Below, piece by piece: positions 9,150-18,891 of a stretch of 64,000 bases of DNA (position 1 is its first letter; each line of letters begins with the position of its first letter). Position numbers and translations under genes: made by a program. Below the pieces are notes generated by a model that did no database searches, was not told where the DNA came from, and saw nothing but the letters and a program-made list of their open reading frames with translations. The DNA lies in contig NZ_SHKN01000006.1 in assembly GCF_004217115.1 (NCBI RefSeq), positions 34,919 to 98,918 on the forward strand, given 5' to 3'. This DNA comes from Ancylomarina subtilis (GTDB lineage: Bacteria; Bacteroidota; Bacteroidia; Bacteroidales; Marinifilaceae).

Positions 9150-10493
9150 CTATAGTTTTAGCACTTCTTCTTTAAATTGTTGGCCCCTGTCTTCGTAACT
9201 CTTAAACAGATCGAAGCTGGCACAAGCAGGTGACAATAGCACGGTTGCTTCACCATCAGCAATTTTATAGGCTGTTTGAACAGCATCATGCATCGATGTT
9301 GTATCTGCAATTGTTTCGATGACGCCATCAAAAGCCTGGTGGATCTTGGAATTGTCGGTTCCTAAACAAACTATTGCCTTCACTTTTTCTTTTACCAAAT
9401 CCATCAATTCGGCATAGTCATTGCCTTTATCAATTCCACCAACAATCCAAACGGTTTCGTCATCCATACTTTCAAGCGCATACCAGGTTGAATTGATGTT
9501 GGTCGCTTTTGAATCGTTTATAAAATCGACCCCATTCACATTTGAAAGCTTTTCAAGACGGTGCTCTACACCTTTAAAATCACTTAAACTTTCTCTGATC
9601 ACCTCGTTGCGAATTCCCAGTATGCTGCCCGCTATCCCGGCAGCCATTGAGTTGTAAGTATTGTGTTTCCCTTTTAGGGAAAGTTCTTTTTGTTTCATAT
9701 TAAGATTGATGTTTTCATTCTTAATAATTAATTCATCGTTCTTAAGGCTAGCCCCCTTTGGCAAACATTCATAAATACTAAATGGGTGCTTTTGTACCTG
9801 AACAGAAATTTGTTCCAATTCTTTGGTGATGATTTCATCATCCTGGCAGAAGATGAAGGCATCGTTTTCTGTCTGATTTTGAATAATTCTGAATTTTGAA
9901 TCGATATAATTCTTCATTTTATAATCGTAACGATCCAAATGGTCAGGAGTAATATTCATTAAAATAGCGATGTCAGCTTTGAACTGTTTCATACCATCCA
10001 GTTGGAAACTGCTCAACTCAACAACAAAGTGTGTATAATCATTTTCTGCAACCTGACGTGCCAGGCTGTGTCCAACATTACCGGCTAAGCCAACATGGAT
10101 ACCCGCTTTTTTCAGCATATGATACAAAAGCAAAGTCGTTGTTGTTTTGCCGTTGCTACCCGTTATGCAAATCATTTTTGCATCCGAATAGCGTCCTGCG
10201 AATTCAATCTCTGAAATGACAGGAATATTTAAACTGTTTAGCTTTTTAATTAGTGGAGCCGTATCGGGAATCCCCGGACTTTTAATGACTTCACTAGCTT
10301 TTAAGATAAGCTCCTCACTATGTTTTCCTTCTTCGAAAGGAATATTGTATTGCTTAAGAATTTTGCTGTAGTTGGACGTAATTTCCCCTTTGTCCGAAAC
10401 AAAAACGGGGAATCCCTTGCTCTGAGCTAAAATTGCAGCTCCAACACCACTTTCACCAGCGCCTAAAACAACGATGTTTTTCTGACTATTCAT
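9150..10493 (-). CDS. murD: UDP-MurNAc-L-alanine--D-glutamate ligase MurD
   Basis: Cytoplasmic ligase adding D-glutamate to UDP-MurNAc-L-Ala. The 447 residues carry the N-terminal nucleotide-like domain (VVLGAGESGVGAA), the ATP loop (CITGSNGKTTTT) near residue 110 and the Mur-family FINDSKATN motif near 330. The ligase C-terminal domain ends with LLSPACASFDLFKSYEDRG, which is characteristic of MurD. The gene abuts mraY with no intervening base and precedes ftsW by 11 bases, so it clearly belongs to the same operon. Confidence 0.97.
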   Translation of the reverse strand: MNSQKNIVVLGAGESGVGAAILAQSKGFPVFVSDKGEITSNYSKILKQYNIPFEEGKHSEELILKASEVIKSPGIPDTAPLIKKLNSLNIPVISEIEFAGRYSDAKMICITGSNGKTTTTLLLYHMLKKAGIHVGLAGNVGHSLARQVAENDYTHFVVELSSFQLDGMKQFKADIAILMNITPDHLDRYDYKMKNYIDSKFRIIQNQTENDAFIFCQDDEIITKELEQISVQVQKHPFSIYECLPKGASLKNDELIIKNENINLNMKQKELSLKGKHNTYNSMAAGIAGSILGIRNEVIRESLSDFKGVEHRLEKLSNVNGVDFINDSKATNINSTWYALESMDDETVWIVGGIDKGNDYAELMDLVKEKVKAIVCLGTDNSKIHQAFDGVIETIADTTSMHDAVQTAYKIADGEATVLLSPACASFDLFKSYEDRGQQFKEEVLKL

Positions 10494-11747
10494 TTATCTG
10501 ATTTTAAGGGTCACAATAGTGATAACTGCTAAGAAAATACCAATGATCCAAAAGCGAGTTACAATTTTAGCCTCAGGATACCCCTTTAATTGATAATGGT
10601 GATGCAGAGGCGCCATTCTGAAGATGCGTCGTCCTTCACCAAATTTCTTCTTTGTGTATTTAAACCACGAAACCTGCATCATAACAGAAACATTTTCTAC
10701 AAGGAAAATCCCGCAAAGTATAGGAATCAGAAGTTCTTTATGGATAATGATTGCCAAAACCGCAATAATACCGCCCAATGACAGACTTCCTGTATCACCC
10801 ATAAATACTTGAGCAGGGTAGGAGTTGTACCAAAGGAAACCAATGGTTGCACCAATAAAGGCTGATATGTAAACTACAAGTTCTCCCGAAAGTGGAATGT
10901 ACATGATGTTGAGGTAGCTGGCATAGACCAAGTGCCCCGATACATAAGCCAAAATCCCAAGCGTTGCGCCAACAATAGCAGAGGTCCCGGTTGCCAGACC
11001 ATCTAATCCATCCGTCATATTAGCGCCATTTGACACTGCAGTTACAATAAATATGGTCACAATAATAAAAAGGATCCATGCCAGTAGTGATGAATACTCC
11101 CCTCCGAAACGGACAAGACTCTCGTAATCAAATTCATTGTTTTTAAAGAACGGAATAGTCGTTTTGGTTGACTTGATATCCTTGGTCATGGCTGTTGCAT
11201 TGGCGTGATCATTGGTGAAGCCTTCATCAACAACTTCGGTTTTTGTGCCAATATCATAGATATTAGCTCTTTCACGAATTACAACATCATCATTGATGTA
11301 TAAGGTTAAACCAACAATTAAACCCAAACCAATCTGTCCTGCAATTTTAAATCGCCCCTTTAGGCCTTCTTTGTCCTTTTTAAAAACTTTGATATAGTCA
11401 TCTATAAAGCCAATCAGCCCCAACCAAACGGTTGTGATAATCATTAAGATGATATAAATGTTTTCAAGTTTGGCGAATAATAAAACAGGTACTAAAATAG
11501 AAATCAATATAATGAGTCCCCCCATGGTAGGCGTTCCTTTTTTCTCGATTTGACCTGCCAAACCCAGATCTCTTACGATTTCACCAATTTGTTGCTTTTG
11601 CAGATAGTAGATGATTTTTTTACCAAAAACAGTTGCAATAAACAGCGAAGTCATGATACTTAATGCGGCGCGAAATGAGATATAATCAAACATTCCAGCT
11701 CCTGGAAAATCGAGTTCGTTTAGGTATTTAAAGAGATAGTATAACAT
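10494..11747 (-). CDS. mraY: Phospho-MurNAc-pentapeptide translocase MraY
   Basis: Integral membrane enzyme that transfers phospho-MurNAc-pentapeptide to undecaprenyl phosphate, giving lipid I. The 417-residue protein shows the PNPT-family acidic loop ([19 protein letters not shown]), the [10 protein letters not shown] motif, and the C-terminal [12 protein letters not shown] loop with the three histidines. It is longer than the E. coli enzyme (about 360) because of an extra hydrophilic insert at about residues 155-215 (rich in T, N and D). Such an insert is usual, as far as I recall, in Bacteroidota MraY. It lies two bases after murE; murF, often between them in other phyla, is absent here. 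Confidence 0.96.
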   Translation of the reverse strand: MLYYLFKYLNELDFPGAGMFDYISFRAALSIMTSLFIATVFGKKIIYYLQKQQIGEIVRDLGLAGQIEKKGTPTMGGLIILISILVPVLLFAKLENIYIILMIITTVWLGLIGFIDDYIKVFKKDKEGLKGRFKIAGQIGLGLIVGLTLYINDDVVIRERANIYDIGTKTEVVDEGFTNDHANATAMTKDIKSTKTTIPFFKNNEFDYESLVRFGGEYSSLLAWILFIIVTIFIVTAVSNGANMTDGLDGLATGTSAIVGATLGILAYVSGHLVYASYLNIMYIPLSGELVVYISAFIGATIGFLWYNSYPAQVFMGDTGSLSLGGIIAVLAIIIHKELLIPILCGIFLVENVSVMMQVSWFKYTKKKFGEGRRIFRMAPLHHHYQLKGYPEAKIVTRFWIIGIFLAVITIVTLKIR

Positions 11748-11749
11748 GC

Positions 11750-13207
11750 TTATTGGTTAAATATTTCGTTTATAATTTCTTTGTCGTCAAAGTGGTGTTT
11801 GACGCCTTTAATTTCTTGATAATCTTCGTGACCTTTTCCCGCAACAAGAATAATATCATCTTTTTGCGCTAACATTATCGCTGTGCGAATTGCCTCTTTT
11901 CTATCCGAAATGGCCAAAACTTTTCTGAGGTTGTCCGCTGAAACACCTTCTCTCATTTCAGAAATGATTGTATCAGGGTCTTCTGATCGTGGATTGTCAG
12001 AAGTTAAAATAACCTTATCGCTATATTCAGCTGCAACTTGAGCCATTAAAGGGCGTTTGGTTTTATCTCTATCGCCACCAGCGCCAACAACAGTAATAAC
12101 TGTTTCGTTTCTGGTTCTGAGTTGGTCGATTGTCTGTAAAACATTCTTCAGCGCATCAGGTGTATGTGCATAGTCAACAATTGCCATCACACCATTTGGC
12201 GAAATCAGACTCTCGAAACGACCAGCCACAGATTTAAGTTCACTCATTTTCATCAAGACTTCTTCTTTTGATTGATCGAGAAGTCGAGCGGCACTATAGA
12301 CCGCCAAAAGGTTGTGTGCATTGAAATCGCCAATGAAATTGGTCCACAATTCCATCCCATCCATTTCCAATAGCATGCCATTGAAATGTTTTTCAAGAAT
12401 TTGAGCTCTAAAGTCGGCAAAGGCACGGGTTGAGTAGGTGAATTTATGTGCTTTGGTATTTTGAAGCATGATTTTTCCATTCTTATCATCCGCATTTGTA
12501 ATCGCAAATGCTGTTTTACCCAACTGATCGAAAAAGCCTTTTTTTGCTCTTAGATATGAATCGAAGGTCTTGTGATAATCCAGATGATCGTGAGTCAGAT
12601 TTGTGAAAATTCCACCTTTGAAATTCAAATTGGCAGTTCTATACTGATCAATGGCATGTGAACTAACTTCCATAAAGCAATATTCGCAGCCTGCATCAAC
12701 CATTTCATTTAAAAGCTTTGAAATTTGAATGGCATCAGGTGTTGTGTGTGTTGCTTTAACTGCTTTGGTATCGATATAATTGGTTACTGTTGATAGTAGA
12801 CCAACTTTGTAACCCAATTTTCTGAATAGTTCATAAAGCAGACTGGCAATGGTTGTTTTGCCATTTGTTCCTGTTACACCCACAAGTTTAAGGTGATCCG
12901 ATGGACGATTGTAATAATTATGTGCTAATGCAGAAAGGGCTTTAGATGTGTTTTCAACTTTAATATAGCTTACCTCGGGATGAATATTCTCGGGTAAACG
13001 CTCACATAAAATAGCTTTAGCACCTTGTTCAATCGCTCCTGATATATAATCATGGCCATCGGATTGAGTGCCGACTTGTGCAATGAAGAAATCTCCTTTC
13101 TCTACTTTTCTTGAATCGAAATGTATGGTATTGATCTCTCTTTCCAGGTTACCTATACTTTCAATTATATTTATGGATCCCAGCAGATCTGTTATTTTTT
13201 TTGTCAT
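11750..13207 (-). CDS. murE: UDP-MurNAc-tripeptide ligase MurE, meso-DAP type
   Basis: Cytoplasmic ligase that adds the third stem-peptide residue. The 485-residue protein has the Mur N-terminal domain, the ATP loop [13 protein letters not shown] near residue 110, HTTPDA, and the specificity motif DNPRSEDP near residue 405. An arginine in DNPR is the signature of enzymes using meso-diaminopimelate, so this organism should have DAP-type peptidoglycan. It is two bases upstream of mraY and about 70 bases downstream of the ftsI stop. No strong reason to move the start. Confidence 0.97.
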   Translation of the reverse strand: MTKKITDLLGSINIIESIGNLEREINTIHFDSRKVEKGDFFIAQVGTQSDGHDYISGAIEQGAKAILCERLPENIHPEVSYIKVENTSKALSALAHNYYNRPSDHLKLVGVTGTNGKTTIASLLYELFRKLGYKVGLLSTVTNYIDTKAVKATHTTPDAIQISKLLNEMVDAGCEYCFMEVSSHAIDQYRTANLNFKGGIFTNLTHDHLDYHKTFDSYLRAKKGFFDQLGKTAFAITNADDKNGKIMLQNTKAHKFTYSTRAFADFRAQILEKHFNGMLLEMDGMELWTNFIGDFNAHNLLAVYSAARLLDQSKEEVLMKMSELKSVAGRFESLISPNGVMAIVDYAHTPDALKNVLQTIDQLRTRNETVITVVGAGGDRDKTKRPLMAQVAAEYSDKVILTSDNPRSEDPDTIISEMREGVSADNLRKVLAISDRKEAIRTAIMLAQKDDIILVAGKGHEDYQEIKGVKHHFDDKEIINEIFNQ

Positions 13208-13277
13208 CTTAACTGTTTCTTATTTATGATGTCAGTCTTTTTTTTTGTTCTCTCTTCAATACGATCTTAATTTCTAC

Positions 13278-15395
13278 TTAAGACAGTTCAATGTAAATTC
13301 TATCACCGCTTCTATAATTAGATCCTGGACGCAGCGATTGTTTTTTTACAGATCCAAAACCACTAATGTTAACTTTTAATCCTGCATTTTCCAGGATATA
13401 GAGCGCATCTTGTAGTCCCATTCCTTTTACATTGGGGACAAGGTGATTGTTGACAGATCTGTTTTTGTATCTGATTATGGAATCTTGACGAGAGGTTAAA
13501 ACCCAATCGCTATAAATATCTTTATCATCAACTGTAACTTCTAATTCCTTGAATACTTTATCCAGATCTTCTTTATTCCCATTCAATGAAATCGGTACTT
13601 TTACTTCGTACTCTTGTTCATCTTGCTTGGGTGGATGCATGGCATAAGTCATGGCATAAACCTTATCTGCAATAGTTTTAAAAACCGGGCCTGCAACCTG
13701 GTTTCCGTAAAAGCCTTTCTTCTTATCAGGACTATTGATGACCACTATGCACGAATATTTAGGGTTGTCTGCGGGGAAATAGCCCGCAAATGAAGCCTGA
13801 TAGACTTTATGTCCATAGCCCTTATTCTTATCTGCAATTTGAGCTGTTCCTGTTTTTCCTGCAATGCTATAACTGGAATTTCTCAAATTTGTTGCCGTCC
13901 CTCTTAAGACCACCCCTTCGAGCATTTTTTTGATTTTGCGCAGTGTTTCTCTGGAACAAAGGCTATTGTTTAAAACCTCTTCATCAAAGTGTTTTAATAC
14001 TTTCCCATGATATTTAATTTCATTCACAAACATGGGTTTCATCATTCGTCCATTATTGGCTATAGCATTGTAGAGACTTAATGTTTGTAATGGCGTTTGT
14101 TGTACCTCGTAGCCAATGGACATCCATGGAAGAGAAATGCCTGACCAACCTTCTTCACCCGGGTATTTTATTTTGGGTATTCCTTCACCTTTAATATCCA
14201 GGTCCAAAGTTTTATTCAATCGAAACTCATATAAGCGATTGATGAAATTACGAGGTTTATCCTTGTAAAATTGGTTTACTAATTTTGAAATCCCAACATT
14301 TGAAGATTTTTCAAAGGCTTGCTGAACCGTTATTTTTCCATAGCCACCTATATGCGAGTCGCGCATTTTATCATTATAGTAACGATGAACACCATTGCCC
14401 GTATCAATTGTGTCGGTGGGTTCAATATAGCCATCTTCGAGTAGGGCCATCATAGATGCTAATTTGAAAGTTGAACCGGGTTCAGTGGCTTCACCAATAG
14501 CATAATTGTATATCTCTTCGTAGGTATTTGTTTTTTGATTTAATCCCAGATTTGCAATGGCTTTTATGGCTCCTGTTTCAACTTCCATCAGAATTGCAGA
14601 ACCATGGTCTGCATGGTAAACCTGTAATTGCTGCAGAAGGGCAGATTCTGCAACATCTTGAAAATTGACATCTATTGTTGTAATAATATCGTTGCCATCT
14701 TTGGGGTCAACCTGATTGACCGGTAGCCATTTGCCTGACATCTTTTGCATCATAGAGATGCCGTCAACACCTTTGAGTTCATTTTCAAATAAACCCTCAA
14801 GTCCAACTTTACCTATCAGTTCGTTACCATTTCCTTTATTCAGATAACCAATGGTACGACTGGCTAAGTTGATATGGGGTTGTACCCTCTTATTTTCTTG
14901 TATGCAGATTAATCCCCCTTTGTTTGGAGATAGTCTGAAAAGAGGGAATGTTTTGATTTGCTTGAGTTCGTTGTAATTTATTTTTCGGCGATTAATGAGT
15001 ACGTAACGGTTCTTTTTTGAATGAAATTTTGCATTCCACAAGAGTCTGTGATAAGCCGATTTGCTTCTGTCACCAAAAAATCGTGACAGACAAAGAGCTA
15101 ATGAATCAACTTTTCTCTTGAAAAGAACATCCGTCAGTCCGGGAGCCTGAAAATCCATTCGCAGTTCGTAATAGGGGATTGAACTGGCTAGCAGACGACC
15201 ATCTGCCGCACAGATGTCACCCCTGTTGGCATAAACAGTAATATCTTTTTTGCTGATGGATTGTGCACGTCCTTTCCATTTCTCTCCTTCAAAAACCTGC
15301 AGGTAGATAACTCGTCCCACCACACAGAATGCGAAAAGTAAAATCAGAGTGTAACAGACGCCCACTCGCCACATGATGTCGTTCTTTATTTGCAC
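13278..15395 (-). CDS. ftsI: Septal transpeptidase FtsI (class B PBP with PASTA domain)
   Basis: Penicillin-binding protein that cross-links septal peptidoglycan together with FtsW. The 705 residues contain a short cytoplasmic start, one membrane segment (about 11-30) and a dimerisation/pedestal domain. The transpeptidase domain has catalytic STFK with the nucleophile serine at residue 308, then SSN (KSSNVG) and KTG (AGKTGTAQ). A C-terminal PASTA repeat (about 640-705, VPNVKGMGLQDALYILENAG) follows. PASTA-bearing FtsI is usual in Bacteroidota. It is four bases downstream of the FtsL-like gene, in standard dcw order. Confidence 0.96.
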   Translation of the reverse strand: MQIKNDIMWRVGVCYTLILLFAFCVVGRVIYLQVFEGEKWKGRAQSISKKDITVYANRGDICAADGRLLASSIPYYELRMDFQAPGLTDVLFKRKVDSLALCLSRFFGDRSKSAYHRLLWNAKFHSKKNRYVLINRRKINYNELKQIKTFPLFRLSPNKGGLICIQENKRVQPHINLASRTIGYLNKGNGNELIGKVGLEGLFENELKGVDGISMMQKMSGKWLPVNQVDPKDGNDIITTIDVNFQDVAESALLQQLQVYHADHGSAILMEVETGAIKAIANLGLNQKTNTYEEIYNYAIGEATEPGSTFKLASMMALLEDGYIEPTDTIDTGNGVHRYYNDKMRDSHIGGYGKITVQQAFEKSSNVGISKLVNQFYKDKPRNFINRLYEFRLNKTLDLDIKGEGIPKIKYPGEEGWSGISLPWMSIGYEVQQTPLQTLSLYNAIANNGRMMKPMFVNEIKYHGKVLKHFDEEVLNNSLCSRETLRKIKKMLEGVVLRGTATNLRNSSYSIAGKTGTAQIADKNKGYGHKVYQASFAGYFPADNPKYSCIVVINSPDKKKGFYGNQVAGPVFKTIADKVYAMTYAMHPPKQDEQEYEVKVPISLNGNKEDLDKVFKELEVTVDDKDIYSDWVLTSRQDSIIRYKNRSVNNHLVPNVKGMGLQDALYILENAGLKVNISGFGSVKKQSLRPGSNYRSGDRIYIELS

Positions 15396-15398
15396 AGC

Positions 15399-15779
15399 TT
15401 ACTTTTCTAAATATATTTTTACTGGAGGTTCTGTTGATTCAATCAAATCTAATCCCTCTTTTTCTACTCGTTTGACCACTTCTGATTGTTTACTCATATA
15501 CATCAAATCGGATGCAGTTGTGATGGATTCAAACCGAAGTTCTTTAAGTTCTTTTTCAAGACTGACCATATCGCGATAAACCCTTTCTGATTGATATCGG
15601 TTGCTGATGTAATAAATACCCAATATTGCAATGAAGAGGATGAATGGGAGGTGGTGTACGACCACATCTTTAGACAAGACACTACCTGAAAGAATATCTT
15701 TAAAGGATCCTGAGGGGGTTTCTTTAATTTCTTCTTTTGGGCTAATGAAATCTTTATATTTTCGCTTGAATCCAAACAT
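15399..15779 (-). CDS. ftsL: FtsL-like division protein
   Basis: A 126-residue protein with a polar cytoplasmic N-terminus of about 45 residues, one membrane segment (about 47-62, FILFIAILGIYYIS) and a C-terminal segment with heptad-like spacing (VSLEKELKELRFES) suggestive of a coiled coil. Sequence alone would not identify it. Its position between rsmH and ftsI is the usual place of FtsL, and Bacteroidota carry divergent proteins of exactly this layout there. It would act with FtsQ/FtsB to activate FtsWI. Confidence 0.82.
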   Translation of the reverse strand: MFGFKRKYKDFISPKEEIKETPSGSFKDILSGSVLSKDVVVHHLPFILFIAILGIYYISNRYQSERVYRDMVSLEKELKELRFESITTASDLMYMSKQSEVVKRVEKEGLDLIESTEPPVKIYLEK

Positions 15780-15800
15780 TATCTTTCGCTTTAAGCGGTT

Positions 15801-16706
15801 TTATTTTGTTCTTGGTTGTGCAATTCTCAGTTTGGCACTTCTCGATCTGTTATTCAGTTCCAGTTCTTCTTCGCTAGGAAGAATGACTTTTCGGTTAACA
15901 GCTTCGAGCGGCGCATTGGTTTTCCCATAGAAATCTTTTTCAGCACCCCCTGCAAATTTGCCATCTCTAATGAAATTTTTCACCAATCTATCTTCAAGAG
16001 AATGGTAGGTGATGACGGCTAATCTGCCGTTTGGTTTAAGTGCGTCAGGAATCTGATTCAGCATGTCTTTTAGAACATCCATTTCAGCATTGACTTCGAT
16101 ACGTAAAGCCTGGAAAACCTGAGCCCAATATCTGTGCTCCTTGAATTTTGGCGTACAAGGCATGATGACCTCTTTCAGTTGCTGTATGGTTTTGAATTCG
16201 TTATCGGCACGGTACGCTAAAATTAATCGAACGAGTTTTCCTGGGTTTTTAACCTCACCATAATATTTGAAAACTCGGAATAATTCGTCTGAGGAATAGG
16301 TGTTGAGAAGATCTGCTGCATTGAATTCAGCACTTTGATTCATTCTCATATCCAAATCGCCATCAAATCGGAATGAAAAACCGCGTTCGGCCACATCAAA
16401 TTCATGCGATGATACACCTAAGTCAGCCAGGATTCCATCAACTTTTTCGTAGCCGATATATTTCAGGAAATTTTTGAAATATCTGAAATTGTGACGAATG
16501 AAGATGAATCTTTCGTCGTCGATGATGTTTCTCTCGGCATCAACATCCTGATCGAAACCGATTAGTTTGCCTGTAGTCAGGTGTTTTATGATCTCACGTG
16601 AGTGCCCTCCACCTCCAAAGGTTAGGTCGACATATATCCCATCGGGTTTAATGTCCAAAGCTTCAATGCTTTCGTTTAAAAGTACAGGTACGTGATATGA
16701 TGTCAT
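15801..16706 (-). CDS. rsmH: 16S rRNA (cytosine-N4)-methyltransferase RsmH
   Basis: SAM-dependent enzyme (formerly MraW) that methylates N4 of C1402 in 16S rRNA. The 301-residue protein starts SYHVPVLLNES, has the SAM-binding motif DLTFGGGGHS near residue 30, DLGVSSHEFD near 95 and the conserved RGFSFRFDGDLDMRM segment. It ends with RSRSAKLRIAQ, as RsmH proteins do. It sits between mraZ and ftsL in the conventional place. Confidence 0.97.
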   Translation of the reverse strand: MTSYHVPVLLNESIEALDIKPDGIYVDLTFGGGGHSREIIKHLTTGKLIGFDQDVDAERNIIDDERFIFIRHNFRYFKNFLKYIGYEKVDGILADLGVSSHEFDVAERGFSFRFDGDLDMRMNQSAEFNAADLLNTYSSDELFRVFKYYGEVKNPGKLVRLILAYRADNEFKTIQQLKEVIMPCTPKFKEHRYWAQVFQALRIEVNAEMDVLKDMLNQIPDALKPNGRLAVITYHSLEDRLVKNFIRDGKFAGGAEKDFYGKTNAPLEAVNRKVILPSEEELELNNRSRSAKLRIAQPRTK

Positions 16707-16756
16707 ATTGTATGAGTGTTACAAAATTTGAAAATATATTCTAATTGGTTTTTGGC

Positions 16757-17221
16757 TTATTCTGCCATATTGCCGCCAAAAATGTCATTTGCCAATTGGT
16801 TGAACTCCTTTAGGTTCATTCCGGAGTCTTTGTATTGTTTTGAATCCCAGATTTCAATTTTACCATCCTGGCCAACAAGGGTTAGCCCATCAGAAAGATT
16901 GGTATCTGCAAAAAACTTTTTAGGGATAAGGATGCGTCCGTTACCATCGATTTGAACTTCGGCAGTTCCTCTAAAAAACTCTCTTAAGAAAGTCGCATGT
17001 TTGCGATTGAATGGATTTAATTGGCTCCGAATCATTGTTAATTGTTGGTTCCATTCCGACATTGGAAAAAGATCCAAACAATCTTCATATAGATTTTTTC
17101 GCATAACAAATCTGTCTTCGGAAGAAGCGGTAAGTAACTTTCGAAAAGCAGAGGGGAGTAAAACTCGTCCCTTTGCGTCTAGTTTGCATGGATAATCACC
17201 TATGAATGTTAACATTGACAA
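16757..17221 (-). CDS. mraZ: Transcriptional regulator MraZ
   Basis: First gene of the dcw cluster, 154 residues. MraZ proteins have two AbrB-like SpoVT domains and bind short direct repeats in their own promoter. Here the duplicated motif is visible: residues 6-20 (IGDYPCKLDAKGRVLLP) and residues 88-102 (AEVQIDGNGRILIPKKF), each a strand-loop-strand with D-x-x-G-R-x-L-x-P. In E. coli the protein represses the dcw operon. Three matching 10-bp-spaced boxes lie 37-63 bases upstream of the start, which supports autoregulation here. Confidence 0.95.
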   Translation of the reverse strand: MSMLTFIGDYPCKLDAKGRVLLPSAFRKLLTASSEDRFVMRKNLYEDCLDLFPMSEWNQQLTMIRSQLNPFNRKHATFLREFFRGTAEVQIDGNGRILIPKKFFADTNLSDGLTLVGQDGKIEIWDSKQYKDSGMNLKEFNQLANDIFGGNMAE

Positions 17222-17540
17222 AATTGGTTTTCATTTGTAAAAGTAAGAAATTTCCTTACCACTTTCAACCACTTCTAACCACTTTACTGCATTTGTTGAA
17301 AACTTTTTATTTGAAATGCTCTTTAGTGGCGTTTGAGGATGTTATGGGTTTGGTTTTCTACAATTTAGTTTCTTTGTTAAGCGGGGCTTTCGATTTGTTT
17401 TATGCCCCATTTGAAAATTCATTTTGTCATTAATTTCTCAGAGAAGAAGATTGAAGTGTCTTTTTATTATTTTTACTCAATAAAAATAACGCTTAGCAGT
17501 TTTCTGCTCTGGAATACTGCAAAATTATAAAAATATAAGT
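17222..17540. other. Divergent intergenic region, dcw cluster / accessory block
   Basis: This 319-base gap separates the leftward dcw cluster from the rightward accessory block. It holds the MraZ box array (17258-17284) close to mraZ and a small AGCAG/CTGCT hairpin near 17490-17503. I saw no convincing complete promoter in either direction. A minus-strand TAATTTTG at 17520-17527 has no partner at a good distance and is 300 bases from mraZ. No convincing gene lies within it. Confidence 0.6.
17258..17284 (-). promoter_or_regulatory. MraZ operator: three AAGTGGT boxes
   Basis: On the minus strand the heptamer AAGTGGT occurs three times (17258-17264, 17268-17274, 17278-17284) at an exact 10-bp period, so all copies face the same side of the helix. 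MraZ is known to bind arrays of TGGG-type or AAAGTG-type repeats with 10-bp spacing in front of mraZ. The position 37-63 bases upstream of the mraZ start fits autoregulation. Confidence 0.82.
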
Positions 17541-17978
17541 ATGAAAAAACTGGCAAAGTATGGGTTTGTAGTGAGTTTTATTTGGGTAGGTTTTATATTG
17601 TCTATCAGCTTTATGGAAGCTTGGGTGAAGTTTCGGGCTGAGAGTTTGGATTTGCCCACTGCTCTTGATGTAGGTCGACATGTTTTTGGAGCCTTAAATG
17701 GCGTTGAGAGAGTGTTTTCTGTTTTTCTATTGGTAGTTCTTTTTTACGAATATACTGATAAGCTGATAGTGGTGAGTGGAGTCTTGATTTTCACCTTTAT
17801 TGTTGCGCAGTCCGGCTATTTGCTGCCAGAGTTGAATGAGCATGCGCAATTGATTATGCAAGGTATGAAGCCTGAGAAAAGTTCTGTTCATATGACATAT
17901 ATTGTGATGGAAGTTTTGAAAGTTGTTGCGCTGTTCGTTTTAGGTTTTAGGCAAGTTAAATTGTTTAGAGAGAATTAA
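17541..17978 (+). CDS. Small four-helix membrane protein, function unknown
   Basis: A 145-residue protein not recognised as a named family. It has four hydrophobic segments (about 7-28, 52-72, 76-96 and 115-136), with a short hydrophilic stretch rich in E, M and K before the last helix. A glycine/asparagine turn (FGALNGVERVF) connects helices 1 and 2. It lies alone on the plus strand, 42 bases before a methyltransferase gene and facing away from the dcw cluster. No partner suggests a function. Confidence 0.75.
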   Translation: MKKLAKYGFVVSFIWVGFILSISFMEAWVKFRAESLDLPTALDVGRHVFGALNGVERVFSVFLLVVLFYEYTDKLIVVSGVLIFTFIVAQSGYLLPELNEHAQLIMQGMKPEKSSVHMTYIVMEVLKVVALFVLGFRQVKLFREN

Positions 17979-18019
17979 TATTTAAGGCTTGTTTGTTGAG
18001 TCTCGGTTAAATAGAAATT

Positions 18020-18664
18020 ATGGGGAATATTTGTTCATTATGCCATTCTGGAGAGACATCTCTCTATTATGAGGGAGAGTCTCGGGAGTATTTCCTTTGC
18101 TCTGCTTGTCATGTCGTTTTTGTTCCTGAAACGTTTTTTCATTCTGATTTGATTGAAAAAGAGATGTATGATAAGCATCAAAATTCGATTGACGATGTGG
18201 TTTATCAAAAATATCTGAAGCGATTGATGGACCCGGTTATGGATCGCATTGGCTCTGGAGCCAAAGGTTTGGATTTTGGCTGTGGTCCGGGACCGGCTTT
18301 GTCTCTGCTGTTTGAAAAGTGTGGATTTGAAATGGATATCTATGATGTGTTTTATGCCCCCAATTCTGAGGTTTTTCAAAATAAATACGATTTTATTACA
18401 GCTTCGGAGGTTGTTGAGCATTTTCACGATCCCAAAATGGAACTTGATCGTTTATTCAACTTGTTGAATGTTGGAGGTGTGCTTGCAATTAAAACTCAGA
18501 TGTTACCCAGTGTTGATGATTTTCCACAATGGTATTACAAGCGCGATACGACACATGTGTGTTTGTTTTCTCAAAAGAGCTTTGAATTTCTTGCTGTCCG
18601 TTGGGGAGCAAAATTAGAGTTTGTTGACACTGATATTATCATTTTTACGAAATTGCTTCGCTAA
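18020..18664 (+). CDS. Class I SAM methyltransferase with N-terminal zinc ribbon
   Basis: The 214-residue protein begins with two CxxC pairs (CSLC at residues 5-8 and CSAC near 30), probably a zinc ribbon. A Rossmann methyltransferase domain of the Methyltransf_23 type follows, with SAM motif LDFGCGPG near residue 80 and TASEVVEHFHDP as motif IV. This architecture occurs in small-molecule and cofactor methyltransferases, but the substrate cannot be read from the sequence. A strong terminator follows, so it is transcriptionally separate from the propeller genes downstream. Whether it serves that system is unknown. Confidence 0.85.
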   Translation: MGNICSLCHSGETSLYYEGESREYFLCSACHVVFVPETFFHSDLIEKEMYDKHQNSIDDVVYQKYLKRLMDPVMDRIGSGAKGLDFGCGPGPALSLLFEKCGFEMDIYDVFYAPNSEVFQNKYDFITASEVVEHFHDPKMELDRLFNLLNVGGVLAIKTQMLPSVDDFPQWYYKRDTTHVCLFSQKSFEFLAVRWGAKLEFVDTDIIIFTKLLR

Positions 18665-18686
18665 AATAAAACGATTTAATTTTGAG

Positions 18687-18718
18687 GGCTTGTTGGTTTT
18701 TATCAGCAAGCCTTTTTT
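18687..18718 (+). terminator. Terminator after methyltransferase gene
   Basis: A nine-base-pair stem (18687-18695 with 18704-18712, one G-T pair) is followed by six T residues. It is a standard intrinsic terminator 22 bases after the stop codon. Confidence 0.88.
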
Positions 18719-18804
18719 ATTTTCGATTTTCCAGGCTTGTTTCAGCTGTGGGAAAGGTGTTTTCTTGTTTTTATTTAGACCTATAATGGATTTCTAATTG
18801 CGTG

Positions 18805-18823
18805 TAAATATCATTGATATTTA
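18805..18823. promoter_or_regulatory. 19-bp perfect palindrome, probable operator
   Basis: TAAATATCATTGATATTTA is a perfect inverted repeat: nine-base arms around one central base. Its right half contains the TTG that could act as a -33 element for the following promoter, and its centre (18814) lies roughly 36-38 bases upstream of the expected start of transcription. A dimeric regulator is the natural reading. Both TGAT half-site cores recall Fnr-type half sites, but in inverted order, so assignment to the Crp/Fnr protein of this block is not safe. Confidence 0.6.
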
Positions 18824-18845
18824 ACTCGAATAGACCTTATCTTTA
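18814..18845 (+). promoter_or_regulatory. Candidate promoter of the first propeller gene
   Basis: TTG (18814-18816), a 21-base spacer, then TATCTTTA (18838-18845), one mismatch from the Bacteroidota -7 consensus TAnnTTTG. Transcription would start near 18850, leaving a leader of about 40 bases before the ATG at 18892. The overlap with the 19-bp palindrome suggests regulated use. Confidence 0.5.
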
Positions 18846-18891
18846 GAATCGTGTAAATGTTAAGTCCGATTTTGAACCTAAATATCTAAAT

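Noticed and set aside
17520..17527. Minus-strand TAATTTTG as the mraZ promoter
   Set aside because: The nearest TTTG lies 26 bases away and the box is about 300 bases from mraZ, so the match is probably chance.
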